DNA of 64,000 nucleotides from SLNP01 sp964568875 (GCA_964568875.1 CAZMSH010000007.1:72589-136588), one strand, 5' to 3'; positions 1 through 8,417 are shown, counted from the first letter of the stretch. Notes: a model not told the origin generated them from the sequence alone. A program made the numbers and translations.

Positions 1-1342
1 GCGGGGAGGCCTCCTTATAATCGGATTTCATAATCAGCCTGCCTGACATGTCTCTTAATGACAGAGTGAAACCGCCGGGGATTTCACCCGGATCAACGGT
101 GACCAGTCCGGTGGTCGGATTCGGATAGACAACGATATCGTTGCCGAAGTCGTTGTCTATTATGCTGACGGTTGTAACATAGTAGCAGGATGAAGTATCC
201 CTGCTGCCGTTCTGAGTGACCTGTACAGAGTAGTTGCCGTTGGTGGCAGGGGTAAAAGTGCGGTCAGTCTCTCCTTCGATGGCAGCATGATTGTTATCGC
301 AGTCGAGCCACTGGAATGTCGCACCGGCGGCATTGGCGGTAAGCGATCCCTCTCCCTGCGTAACCGAGACATCTACCGGCATGGGCGTTTTGGTAATTGT
401 GTCGGTGGTAACTATACTCCATAAGCCAGCAGCATCTCTGAAGCGAAAGTGTATAAGGTGGTCTCCCTCGGCAATAGGTTTTATATCGATGGCAGGGGCC
501 AGTGTATATTGGGGAACCGGGGTTGTCAGTACAACTGTAATTGCATCATCGCTGTTATCATCGAACCAGTAACTGTAGGCTGTAATTTTGTTGTCGGAGA
601 TGATACCCTGTGGTGCTTTGTAAAACATCTCACTCAGAGTGCTGCTGACGAGTCCGTTGGTGTCGCGAAACCTTATATTAAGTACGTTTACTCCGTCTGG
701 CAGGGAGGAAACATCAATATTTCCGGCCAGAAGATATTGACCGGTATTTCCCGTCTGTGCCACAACTTTTGATGCATAGTCGTTATTGAACCAGTATTCA
801 TATTCAGAAATATCTGCCTCTGTTATCTCTGAAAGAGGCTTCTTGTAGAAGGTCTCGCTGATAGTGCTGCTATACAGACCGCTGTTATCACGGAACCTTA
901 TGTTAAGTACGTTTACGCCGTCGGGCAAAGAAGAAACATCGATATTATCTGCAATGACATATTGATTGTTATTGCCTGTCGGCGACACTATCCGTTCTGC
1001 AAAGTCGTTATTGAACCAGTACTCATATTCTGCAAGATTGCTTTCGGTTTCATCGATAATCGGCATCTTGAAGAACATCGTTTCGAGGATGCTGCTCCAT
1101 AATCCCTCTTCATCTTTGAATCTTATGTTCAGCACATTGACGCCATAGGGAAGGGCCGTTACGTCAAGGTTGTCAGTGAGCCGGTATTGTTCGCCCGGAC
1201 TGACAGTTACTTCAACTTTTCCGGAGAGGTCGTTGTTGAACCAGTACTCGTAGCCTGCAATCCGGTTTTGTGCCGTGGCAGGTGTTGATACCTGCATTAT
1301 CAGATACGAGATGACAATGGTAATTCTTAGTGATAACCGCAT
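1..1342 (-). CDS. Exported WFNND-repeat protein with T9SS type A sorting tail, truncated by the window edge
   Basis: I translated this frame directly; it is open to the left edge, so the C-terminus is missing. About 447 residues are visible. Residues 1-25 form a signal peptide ending near TPATAQ. Four repeats of roughly 80 residues follow, each starting with a motif like YEYWFNND (the last is YSYWFDDN) and containing LNIRFRD and LYSSTxSE segments. After an Ig-like stretch comes VVYPNPTTGLVTVD, the start of a type A Por-secretion tail, which in known T9SS cargo directs export and surface attachment. The start ATG lies 3 bp after the stop of the upstream beta-helix gene, so the two are probably co-transcribed. 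The function of the WFNND repeats is unknown to me. Confidence 0.85.
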   Translation of the reverse strand, partial: MRLSLRITIVISYLIMQVSTPATAQNRIAGYEYWFNNDLSGKVEVTVSPGEQYRLTDNLDVTALPYGVNVLNIRFKDEEGLWSSILETMFFKMPIIDETESNLAEYEYWFNNDFAERIVSPTGNNNQYVIADNIDVSSLPDGVNVLNIRFRDNSGLYSSTISETFYKKPLSEITEADISEYEYWFNNDYASKVVAQTGNTGQYLLAGNIDVSSLPDGVNVLNIRFRDTNGLVSSTLSEMFYKAPQGIISDNKITAYSYWFDDNSDDAITVVLTTPVPQYTLAPAIDIKPIAEGDHLIHFRFRDAAGLWSIVTTDTITKTPMPVDVSVTQGEGSLTANAAGATFQWLDCDNNHAAIEGETDRTFTPATNGNYSVQVTQNGSRDTSSCYYVTTVSIIDNDFGNDIVVYPNPTTGLVTVDPGEIPGGFTLSLRDMSGRLIMKSDYKEASP

Positions 1343-1345
1343 ACC

Positions 1346-2362
1346 TTATTTCTTTTGGGCGCCTGCCTTTACTTCGATGGAAAGCAGACCGCTTTCATCA
1401 GTTTCCCTTGCAATGGTCTTTAGTATGATATGCGGATTGGATGGTACGGCACCCTCCTTATAGGGATAGTAACCTCCGTAGATGCCAACCTCTTCATTAT
1501 CGTTGCCGGGATATGAAGCCGGATTCTGAAGATGGTAATCGTATTCATAGCCGAAGGCATTGCCTGAATGGTTTACTAAGATATCAGCCTGGGTTACCGG
1601 ATAATAGTTGCCGGAAGCTTGTGGGGTTGTACCGAAAGCCGGATTGCTGTTAACAAAAATATTGTTGTTTATCTTGTTGGAATACCCTGTTAAGTACCTT
1701 CCGTCAATGCCCCAGAAAATATTGTTGTGAATATCATTATTGTCTCCCTGCATCACGTAGATTGATGCTGTGCCGGAATAGGAATGCAGGAATATGTTGT
1801 TTTTGATTACATTTCCAAAGCTGTTCAGAATCCTTCCCTGAATGATGTTGTTGAATAATCCAATGTTTTGACCATTGCTGAAAGATATATTACCCTGGAT
1901 GACATTGTTTAAGAGATTCAGGTTTGTGCTGGGGTTGGTCATGTTTCCTATTATATCAATGCCGCCATTGATTTTGCATCTGATTAATGTGACATTGTTT
2001 ATTGAGTGGTTACTATAAAAATATACATTGGATGTAATTTCGACTCCGTCAATATATGTTCCGTCAGCATTTTCCTGAAGGTAAATGACTCCCAGAAGAA
2101 ATGTCTGTCCTGTAGCCATTGTAGAATCGGGGTAATGGCCTGCTCCGTAGATGCGTAGTTGTTTGTCTATGTAGTTTGGGGTTGTAAAACCTCCACCGGG
2201 AAGATAGATGGTATCTCCTGCGGACGATGCATTATAGGCATCTTTAAAGGCCTCGGTTCCGGAAAAGAGTTGTACCCCTGTTGAGGTATGAAGGGCAACT
2301 TTCTGCGCCTGCAGCATGGTTGCAACGGCAATAGTAATTACTAGCAGTGTAATTCGCTTCAT
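1346..2362 (-). CDS. Exported right-handed beta-helix protein
   Basis: This encodes 338 residues with a signal peptide (MKRITLLVITIAVATMLQAQ). From about residue 90 to 240 there are repeated short rungs rich in Asn and Ile (NNVIQGNISF, FNNIIQGRI, KNNIFLHS, HNNIFWG, NNNIFVN), the pattern of a parallel beta-helix as in pectate-lyase-like or surface carbohydrate-binding proteins. The early segment GDTIYLPGGGF resembles the cap region of such proteins. No catalytic residues can be assigned. It lacks a recognisable T9SS tail, ending in a plain charged segment, while its downstream neighbour carries one; they are 3 bp apart and probably form an operon. It may be periplasmic or secreted. Confidence 0.75.
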   Translation of the reverse strand: MKRITLLVITIAVATMLQAQKVALHTSTGVQLFSGTEAFKDAYNASSAGDTIYLPGGGFTTPNYIDKQLRIYGAGHYPDSTMATGQTFLLGVIYLQENADGTYIDGVEITSNVYFYSNHSINNVTLIRCKINGGIDIIGNMTNPSTNLNLLNNVIQGNISFSNGQNIGLFNNIIQGRILNSFGNVIKNNIFLHSYSGTASIYVMQGDNNDIHNNIFWGIDGRYLTGYSNKINNNIFVNSNPAFGTTPQASGNYYPVTQADILVNHSGNAFGYEYDYHLQNPASYPGNDNEEVGIYGGYYPYKEGAVPSNPHIILKTIARETDESGLLSIEVKAGAQKK

Positions 2363-2523
2363 AATCAGTGATTTTAATAGGTTGGAAATAGTGTCATCAG
2401 GTCAAATGGTGCCATATTGAGGCAATAGTTCAGAAGTCCTAAAAATAATTAAATTCTTATGAATACCTGAAGAGGAGGAAAAACTTTTTCAGTTTTAATT
2501 CGGTACCAATAATCGATTGCCGT

Positions 2524-2610
2524 GCATGGGGCTCAGGGCATGGGGCCAGCCTTCGCCGAGGCTCCGGCTGACAAAGCATGGGGCATGGTGAATGGGGCAT
2601 GGTGAATGGG
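2524..2610. repeat. Short GCATGGGGC / GGGGCATGGTGAAT direct repeats
   Basis: The motif GCATGGGGC recurs at about 2524, 2537 and 2576, and the 14-base unit GGGGCATGGTGAAT is present twice in direct tandem near 2580-2608. Such simple repeats fit slippage in non-coding DNA. No coding role is seen. Confidence 0.7.
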
Positions 2611-2618
2611 ACAGGAAC

Positions 2619-2650
2619 AACCCCGTATGGGGTTAAATATTAATAGGATA
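2619..2650. repeat. Palindromic dispersed repeat, AACCCC..GGGGTT type
   Basis: An inverted repeat AACCCC-GTAT-GGGGTT at 2619-2634 is followed by AAATATTAATAGGATA. The same architecture (6-base stem, short loop, then an AATATYAATAG tail) recurs at 3711, 3826, 63882 and 63958, so it belongs to a dispersed family. Confidence 0.75.
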
Positions 2651-2697
2651 GAGGCCATCCCCCCACATGTTCTTGCTAAAATAGGCAAACTCTCGCT

Positions 2698-3384
2698 TCA
2701 TACCTGAATAAAACCCTTTAAAAGACCGAGGGTTGCGCTCAGTTTTGCCGAACCTGCGTCGATTGTTGAGTTACCCCGGCTTGCCAGATGACGAAGGTAG
2801 AGCGAAGCCGAGAATATATCGACTTCAGGGAAGGCAGCCCTTTTTGTGGTCAGGGTGAAGAAATGACTTGCCAGCCGGAGCCTTGTTGTGTTGGTGATGG
2901 GATACCAGTAGCAAACCAGAGGCCTGACAGAAGAGACTCCCTCAACAAATCCTTCAGGTTCGGACATAGGCAGAAGTACCTTTCCCAGATTAACAGTATC
3001 AGTGAATGAACCCGTTCGTTCGTTCCATTGCTTTTGGTACATCTCCCGGGCATAGTCGTTTAGTTGCCGGGCGTTCATAACAGGTGATAGAGTCCTTGGT
3101 ACCCCTGACGTGTATACTGACCAGTTTTTAACTTCTGTCTGGTAGAAGACCTCTTTGCCGTTGCCGGAGACTACAAGCCACCTGTCGAGCCGCTGCCGGC
3201 TTTCGATTGCAGATGGCTCTGCTGTCGTAATGCGGCAGCTGAAACCTACTCCTTCAAAATAGTGTCTTACGATACCGAGTATAAGATCAGCGCCAAGAAA
3301 TGTAGTGATTCCAGAGACGTGGGGGGCGCGTTCAGGCCTGTACACATCGTAAAATTCAAGCAGTTTGGGAATGTTGACTTTCAT
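2698..3384 (-). CDS. Hypothetical protein with PD-(D/E)xK nuclease-like motif
   Basis: I do not recognise the family of this 228-residue cytoplasmic protein. It has no signal peptide or membrane segment. Residues 66-86 contain LDRWLVV, then a turn, then YQTEVKNWS, giving the spacing Asp67...Glu84-x-Lys86 typical of PD-(D/E)xK nuclease cores, with a preceding helix at about 33-45 that could serve as the N-terminal core helix. This is motif-level evidence only. It stands alone between repeat-rich intergenic regions with no methylase or toxin-antitoxin partner, so a restriction role is not supported by context. The ATG start is the first in frame. Confidence 0.6.
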   Translation of the reverse strand: MKVNIPKLLEFYDVYRPERAPHVSGITTFLGADLILGIVRHYFEGVGFSCRITTAEPSAIESRQRLDRWLVVSGNGKEVFYQTEVKNWSVYTSGVPRTLSPVMNARQLNDYAREMYQKQWNERTGSFTDTVNLGKVLLPMSEPEGFVEGVSSVRPLVCYWYPITNTTRLRLASHFFTLTTKRAAFPEVDIFSASLYLRHLASRGNSTIDAGSAKLSATLGLLKGFIQV

Positions 3385-3430
3385 GGAGACAAGGTTTGTG
3401 GCTTAAATATAGGAAAATCTGTAGATTTTA

Positions 3431-3632
3431 GGTGTTAGGTACCAGGTGTCAGGTGTCAGGTNNNNNNNNNNNNNNNNNNNNNNNNNNNNNNNNNNNNNNN
3501 NNNNNNNNNNNNNNNNNNNNNNNNNNNNNNNNNNNNNNNNNNNNNNNNNNNNNNNNNNNNNAGGTACCAGGTGTCAGGTGTCAGGTGTCAGGTGTCAGGT
3601 GTCAGGTACCAGGTGTCAGGTATCAGGTATCT
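3431..3632. repeat. CAGGTGT minisatellite interrupted by an assembly gap
   Basis: Tandem copies of CAGGTGT, with variants CAGGTAC and CAGGTAT, occupy both sides of the N run. About 3 units are visible on the left and about 9 on the right. The true copy number is unknown because the assembly failed here. Confidence 0.85.
3462..3561. other. Assembly gap (100 N) inside a minisatellite
   Basis: Exactly 100 N with the same tandem repeat on both sides. The length is a placeholder. Confidence 0.95.
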
Positions 3633-3710
3633 GGCTTCGTGTGTGCTCCCATTCGGTCGCAGGCTAGCCCGGTTGTCGCCGGTCCCGGTTCGGGTACCAG
3701 GATGCAAATT

Positions 3711-3910
3711 ACCCCGGAGGGGTTGAATATCAATAGCATAATGGCACCCCCTTCCTTGTCATGCGGCAAAATTCGGAAAGGGTCGCTAACGATGACTCTT
3801 TGCAGATTGCCAAGGGAAACAAAGTAACCCCGGAGGGGTTGAATATCAATAGCATAATGGCACCCCCTCCCTTGTCTTGCGGCAAAATTAGGAAAGGGTC
3901 GCTAAAGATG
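3711..3910. repeat. Two direct copies of an 84-bp element with palindromic head
   Basis: Copy one runs about 3711-3794 and copy two about 3827-3910, a period of 116 bp, differing at roughly five positions. Each begins with ACCCC-GGA-GGGGT, continues with TGAATATCAATAGCATAATGG and ends with GGAAAGGGTCGCTAA. In copy two the stem is a full AACCCC/GGGGTT; in copy one the outermost pair is lost. This is the same family as at 2619 and 63882. Confidence 0.85.
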
Positions 3911-4002
3911 GCATTAATTGGGTTTTGATTAATTATCACCAAGCTGATTTTTTTCTATTTTTAGCCTTGCGAAATGACATTAACCTATACCTATTTTCAT
4001 TT

Positions 4003-4680
4003 ATGAACAGAAGACTATTTTTCCTGTTGCCGGCAGTATTATTCATGGCCGGTATTTTTATTATCAGCGGATGCAAAAAGAAGGACGATGAGCCTGTCAC
4101 CGTGACCGACATTGATGGTAATGTTTACAACATTGTCAAGATAGGAGATCAGGAGTGGCTGGGCAGCAACCTTAACGTTACCCGATACCGCAACGGCGAC
4201 CCCATACATCAGGGACTGACAACGGCAAATAAGCAGGGTGCCTACATTAATTACAGCAATGAACCTGGTATTACCGATACATATGGCAGGCTGTATAATT
4301 CTTACGCCGGGCGCGATCCCAGGGGTGTCTGTCCGGTAGGCTGGCGCGTCGCCACAAAGGATGAATGGGAACAGCTGATTGATTTTCTGGGAGGTGCAGA
4401 TGTTGCCGGGGGCAAGCTGAAAGAAGTCGGGCTTGATAACTGGCTTGATCCAAATACCGGAGCCACTGATGAGTATGGATTTAAGGCATTACCTGGTGGG
4501 TATGGCGGAAGTACCGGAGTCTGGATGGGCAATTATGCTTCATTCTGGACTACAACCAGGGTGTATGGAGAGGATAATGATGAAACCTATATGTACTGGG
4601 TTTATTACAATAACACTACTATTGCCCGTGATTCTGATTATGGTCCTTCGGGTTATTCCATAAGGTGTATCAGAGAATAG
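4003..4680 (+). CDS. FISUMP-domain lipoprotein
   Basis: This is a 225-residue exported lipoprotein. I chose the ATG at 4003 because it opens a lipoprotein signal (MNRRLFFLLPAVLFMAGIFI then ISGC, lipidated Cys24); the longer frame from 3925 adds 26 unlikely residues. The rest matches the Fibrobacter succinogenes major paralogous (FISUMP) domain: GNVYNIVKIGDQEWLGSNL near 41-59, a YGRLYNSYA segment, CPVGWRVATKDEWEQLI, FWTTT and a terminal YSIRCIRE. FISUMP proteins are common surface or outer-membrane lipoproteins in Bacteroidota and Fibrobacterota, but their function is unknown. Confidence 0.85.
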   Translation: MNRRLFFLLPAVLFMAGIFIISGCKKKDDEPVTVTDIDGNVYNIVKIGDQEWLGSNLNVTRYRNGDPIHQGLTTANKQGAYINYSNEPGITDTYGRLYNSYAGRDPRGVCPVGWRVATKDEWEQLIDFLGGADVAGGKLKEVGLDNWLDPNTGATDEYGFKALPGGYGGSTGVWMGNYASFWTTTRVYGEDNDETYMYWVYYNNTTIARDSDYGPSGYSIRCIRE

Positions 4681-4823
4681 GTCACAGGTTACAGGGTACA
4701 GGCGAGGAGCGCAAGCGACGAAGTTCCGTGAAACGGAAGTGCCGTGTTCAGGGTATAGCGTACAGGGTGCTGGTTTATGGGTTCAGGGATTATGAACTAA
4801 TAGCTTAAGGGCTGGTAACGATT
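4681..4823. repeat. Low-complexity spacer with ACAGGGT repeats and a short hairpin
   Basis: The spacer repeats GGTTACAGGGTACAGG-like words and GTTCAGGGTATAG / GTACAGGGTGC variants. It also contains the perfect 6-base inverted repeat TTCCGT-GAA-ACGGAA at about 4724-4738. No T-run follows, so it is not a convincing terminator. Confidence 0.5.
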
Positions 4824-5519
4824 ATGAGTACTTTTGCAGAGAGGGTTATAGAGTTTAACAGGAATTTGAAACTTGAGGCAGTTCTGCCGGCAGGGATCAG
4901 GGCCATGAATCCCTTTGCTGAGAATCCTTTAGCGCTGGAGGTGTCGTCTGAGTTCTACCGTAAATATTATAGTGACAACAGGGAGCGGACGCTGATACTG
5001 GGTATCAATCCGGGCCGCTTCGGGGCTGGAGTCACAGGTGTGCCGTTTACTGATACAAAGCGCATGAGGGATAAGTGCGGACTCGAGATTACAGGATTCG
5101 CGACTCACGAGCCCTCTTCAGTTTTCGTTTATGAGGTTATTGATGCCTGGGGTGGAGCAGCAAAGTTTTATTCCGAATTCTACATCAACTCACCGTCTCC
5201 GCTGGGATATGTTTCAATCAATGAGCGCGGTAAGGAGGTTAATTTCAACTACTACGATAGCCGCGAACTTGCCATTGCGGTACGGCCCTTCATGATAGAA
5301 TCGCTAAGGGCACATATTGCTGCGGGATGCCGTGCCGACATTGCCTTTTGTCTTGGTTCCGGAAAAAACTATGATTATCTGAGCCGGCTTAATGATGAAT
5401 TTCGGTTTTTCGGGCAGCTGGTCGCCCTTGAGCACCCGAGGTTTATAATGCAGTATAAGTCAAAGGATAAGGATGACTATATTGATAAGTACCTCAGGTT
5501 ACTCGCTGGCAGTTTGTGA
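4824..5519 (+). CDS. SMUG2-type uracil-DNA glycosylase family protein (DUF4918)
   Basis: A 231-residue cytoplasmic protein. Residues 60-77, GINPGRFGAGVTGVPFTD, match the active-site loop of the SMUG2 / DUF4918 branch of the uracil-DNA glycosylase superfamily, and the late EHPRF segment near 207 fits the His-containing second motif of that superfamily. Members excise uracil from deaminated DNA to start base-excision repair. The length is normal for the family. It stands alone, with a repeat-rich spacer upstream and convergent genes downstream. Substrate range cannot be read from the sequence. Confidence 0.85.
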   Translation: MSTFAERVIEFNRNLKLEAVLPAGIRAMNPFAENPLALEVSSEFYRKYYSDNRERTLILGINPGRFGAGVTGVPFTDTKRMRDKCGLEITGFATHEPSSVFVYEVIDAWGGAAKFYSEFYINSPSPLGYVSINERGKEVNFNYYDSRELAIAVRPFMIESLRAHIAAGCRADIAFCLGSGKNYDYLSRLNDEFRFFGQLVALEHPRFIMQYKSKDKDDYIDKYLRLLAGSL

Positions 5520-5599
5520 CAAGGCATACAGTTACTGATAACTCTGCACTCTACTAGTTATACACTGCAGATAAAGCTTGTTAATAAGCTAATTAAGCG

Positions 5600-7420
5600 C
5601 TACTTAAAGTAAGCAGGGTCGGTTGATCTTACATCGTTCACAAATACAACAACAAATGCCTGGTCAAATCCTGCTTTACGGGCTGCATTCTGCAGATTTC
5701 TGGCCGGAGCAAGGGTGCTGAATTCACCTATACATGTACGATAGCTTCCAACATAGAAATATTCATATGTCTTGTAGGATACATTATTGACTTTTATCTC
5801 ATAAGATCCTCTTGCTTTTGGGTTTGATGCTAGCTGAACCCTGTAGACAACAACATCTTTTTTCTGTTCTACAGTCTTTGTTACCTCCTTGACAGGGGGT
5901 ACTGCCTTTTTCTCCTCGGTTTTAGCTATTACCGTTTTTTCAGGTTCGATTTTTTTCTCTTCGGTTTTTGGTGTTACGGTTTTAACGGAGTCTGCCTTTT
6001 TCTCCTCGGGTTTTATCACCGGAGTTGTTATTGCTTTTGTTTCAGGTTCTTTCTGCTGAATTACAGCCGGGTTATCAGTTGTATCCGCTAAAAGCAGGTC
6101 AGGATCAAAAGAGATTACATCGTTTCTAAAGGCTGCTACTGTGGCATTGGGATAATCATTCTGAATAAGAAAGCGTTGCATCTCAATAGCCTGAGGCAGA
6201 CCTTCATATTCGCCAACATAGAGGCGGTATGCTCCTGCATAGAGATATTCAAATACCGGATAAACCCTTTCCCCTATTGTAAGCTGAGGCCTGGTTTTGG
6301 GATTGAAGCTGGTGAGGAACTGAACTCTGTAAACAATCTTGTCATCGTCCCGGCGTGTTGTTGTTCTTCTTGTTTCAGCGGGTCTGTCAGTTGCCTGTAC
6401 GGCTGGTTCCAGGGCCAGAATAACCATTTGCGGGATATCTGGTCTGGTAAGGTATTGCGACATATTCAGACCTTCGGTAATGTTGGTTTCAACGAGATCC
6501 ACCTTATACAACTGAATATAACTTCTTCCGAAATTCTCTTTAACTGTATAGAATGCGGTTCTGCCATTATTTCTGTCAATTGTGAACGCGACATCATCGT
6601 AGATTGTATTGATTGGGGTTGCGAGGTTTATGGGCCTTTCCCATGTATTATCATCAAATTTACAGACATAGATATCATAACCGCCAAACCCCTGAATATT
6701 ATTGGATGAGAAGAACAGATTGTTATCGGCATCGAGAAATGGAAATACCTCATTGAAAGTTGAGTTAACCGCATTTCCCATATTAACCGGCTCAGACCAT
6801 TTTCCGTCGGTGTATAGTGTTACGTAGAGATCCATCCCTCCGTAGGAGTCTGATCGGTTGGAGGAGAAAACCATTATTTTTTCATCGAGAGAGAGAGCCG
6901 GATGTGTATATATTGAGTTATCGCTGCAGAAATCGAGGGGTTGTGAGTCGATAATCCAGTCGCCATCAGAGTATTCAGCTTTGAATATCTTTTGCGATCC
7001 GTCACCTGCATTTCTAGTGAAATACATTATGGTATGGTCCTTATTGAAGGTAGTTGCTTCGGGAGGATAGGTAAAAGAAGCTGAGTTAGTGAATGGAAAC
7101 GAATTACCAAGGTTTGGGCCATCCAGGCTGGCGTAATATGCACTTATGTTTCCGAAAGAAAGATGATCGGGTAACATATTCACTCTTGACTTTGAGGATG
7201 CCATAAAGAGAATCCCGTCTTTATAGAACTGAATGCCTGAAGAGGGCGGGATTATAGGAAGATCGAAAGCACTGACTCTGAGAGGTTGATTAATAATTGT
7301 ATCGGGTTCTGAGGCATTACAGTAAAGGACAGGGGCTGCTTCAGTCTGCTTTTTGTTCGTCAATGACATGATTACCAGGCCCAGAAGAATCAGAGAAATT
7401 AATATTACTGGTTTTTTCAT
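5600..7420 (-). CDS. PD40 beta-propeller protein with two SPOR-like domains
   Basis: A 606-residue exported protein with a signal or anchor segment at residues 5-20. Residues about 115-310 carry WD40-like PD40 blades, for example FSSNRSDSYGGMDLYV (185-200) and FFSSNNIQGFGGYDIYVC (236-253). Two related domains follow, at about 363-435 and 530-606, each opening with VVYRVQ and containing Y(R)xxVGEY/F plus a closing FVNDV; they resemble SPOR peptidoglycan-binding domains. Between them lies a 75-residue Lys/Glu/Thr/Val linker of KTEEKK-type repeats. It is 19 bp downstream of a PorP-family gene and surely co-transcribed. T9SS peptidoglycan adaptors such as PorE combine PD40 propellers with an OmpA domain; here SPOR-like modules take that place. 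Confidence 0.8.
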   Translation of the reverse strand: MKKPVILISLILLGLVIMSLTNKKQTEAAPVLYCNASEPDTIINQPLRVSAFDLPIIPPSSGIQFYKDGILFMASSKSRVNMLPDHLSFGNISAYYASLDGPNLGNSFPFTNSASFTYPPEATTFNKDHTIMYFTRNAGDGSQKIFKAEYSDGDWIIDSQPLDFCSDNSIYTHPALSLDEKIMVFSSNRSDSYGGMDLYVTLYTDGKWSEPVNMGNAVNSTFNEVFPFLDADNNLFFSSNNIQGFGGYDIYVCKFDDNTWERPINLATPINTIYDDVAFTIDRNNGRTAFYTVKENFGRSYIQLYKVDLVETNITEGLNMSQYLTRPDIPQMVILALEPAVQATDRPAETRRTTTRRDDDKIVYRVQFLTSFNPKTRPQLTIGERVYPVFEYLYAGAYRLYVGEYEGLPQAIEMQRFLIQNDYPNATVAAFRNDVISFDPDLLLADTTDNPAVIQQKEPETKAITTPVIKPEEKKADSVKTVTPKTEEKKIEPEKTVIAKTEEKKAVPPVKEVTKTVEQKKDVVVYRVQLASNPKARGSYEIKVNNVSYKTYEYFYVGSYRTCIGEFSTLAPARNLQNAARKAGFDQAFVVVFVNDVRSTDPAYFK

Positions 7421-7439
7421 TGCTTGAAAGTTTCCTGTA

Positions 7440-8417
7440 TTACCAATGGTTAAGTCGTGATACTCCTGATTTTATTGCAGCCAGATTCATTCCAAATGCT
7501 ATCTCTGCAATAGGAGGAGTCCTGTAGAAAGGAGATTTTCTCTGCATTTCAAAATAAGCTCCAATGTGAAATTTGGGGTATTTGAACTGAAACAAGAAAG
7601 AGACATTATCTAAGTTGTTCAGGTATGTACCTATACAGAACTTCCCGGCATAAAGTCTAATAGCCGGCTTGATCATCTCCAGAGGTTCCTGTGACAAAGA
7701 GTCGTCAGCAATTACATACAAAGATGGTTCGACGACTAAATTATATGATTTGTGAATAACGATCTTGGTTCCCACATTAAGATAATACTGGCGTGACACT
7801 GGAATTGTACTGTATCCGAGGGTGTCGGGTTCTGCAGGTTTGCCCAGGATGTTTGTTGCAGAGATGCCGGCGTAAATAATTGGACTATAATAATAAAGGC
7901 CAAGGTCAACATTAGGGAAGAACGTGCTCTTCGCCGGTCTGTTGAGGTCTTCGTCACCCTGATAGTTATTGAAGAGAGCCTTAAGGGAGGCTCCTATTGA
8001 AATATAGGAGAGTGCATTTCTGTCGAGTTTAAGATGATATGCTCCGGTGGCGGCGATGCCAACGATTCGAGATATGTCGTTCATTTCGTTGAAGACTATT
8101 CCACCGACTCCTATGTTCGTGAATTCGGGGATACCTTCAGATGAGAAATAGCTTACTCCGGGCTTTGATAATCTGCCATTGAAGCTCACGATCTGAGAGT
8201 TGAGGTCTCCATGCTTTCCTGCATTCAGATCAGCTGTTGTGAAATCCTTGCTTCCTGCCACGGCAGGATTAAAGATGAAAGGATTGAAGATTCGGTAGGA
8301 GACAGGGTAGAATGGTGCCTGCTGTCCGGTTGAGATTCCTGATGATAGAAGTAAGGCAATCAGAAAAGCGAGGCAAATCGCGGGGTTACTGGAGTATGGT
8401 GTTTTGGTAGGTCTCAT
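7440..8417 (-). CDS. PorP/SprF family type IX secretion outer-membrane protein
   Basis: A 325-residue outer-membrane protein with a signal peptide around residues 13-32. The opening PFYPVSYRIFNPFIFNPAVAGSKDF is the PorP/SprF signature region (the family pattern is a Y...NP..NPA.AG motif). The rest is alternating beta-strand sequence such as LGLYYYSPIIYAGISATNILG and a C-terminal GRTPP-like strand set, as expected for the family's barrel. PorP/SprF proteins help export or anchor T9SS cargo. It is the first gene of a two-gene minus-strand unit with the PD40/SPOR protein and lies back-to-back with the giant surface genes, suggesting service to that cargo. A second PorP paralogue lies at 23004. 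Confidence 0.85.
   Translation of the reverse strand: MRPTKTPYSSNPAICLAFLIALLLSSGISTGQQAPFYPVSYRIFNPFIFNPAVAGSKDFTTADLNAGKHGDLNSQIVSFNGRLSKPGVSYFSSEGIPEFTNIGVGGIVFNEMNDISRIVGIAATGAYHLKLDRNALSYISIGASLKALFNNYQGDEDLNRPAKSTFFPNVDLGLYYYSPIIYAGISATNILGKPAEPDTLGYSTIPVSRQYYLNVGTKIVIHKSYNLVVEPSLYVIADDSLSQEPLEMIKPAIRLYAGKFCIGTYLNNLDNVSFLFQFKYPKFHIGAYFEMQRKSPFYRTPPIAEIAFGMNLAAIKSGVSRLNHW

Larger units (their letters stand above)
2363..2697. other. Intergenic region with low-complexity repeats
   Basis: No gene is supported here. The half next to the beta-helix gene is AT-rich and may hold its promoter, although no TAnnTTTG box was found. The remainder carries a GCATGGGGC-type repeat and a palindromic element, both listed separately. 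Confidence 0.6.
3385..4002. other. Repeat-rich intergenic region with a scaffold gap
   Basis: No gene is supported in this stretch between divergent genes. It holds a 7-base minisatellite broken by an N run and two copies of a palindromic repeat, listed separately. Reading frames across it arise only from the repeats. Confidence 0.65.

Noticed and set aside
3431..3632. CRISPR-like or coding reading of the CAGGTGT array
   Set aside because: A 7-base direct tandem without spacers; its open frames exist only because the repeat lacks stops.
4724..4738. TTCCGT-GAA-ACGGAA hairpin as a terminator of the FISUMP gene
   Set aside because: Stem is short and no T-run follows; it lies within simple repeats.
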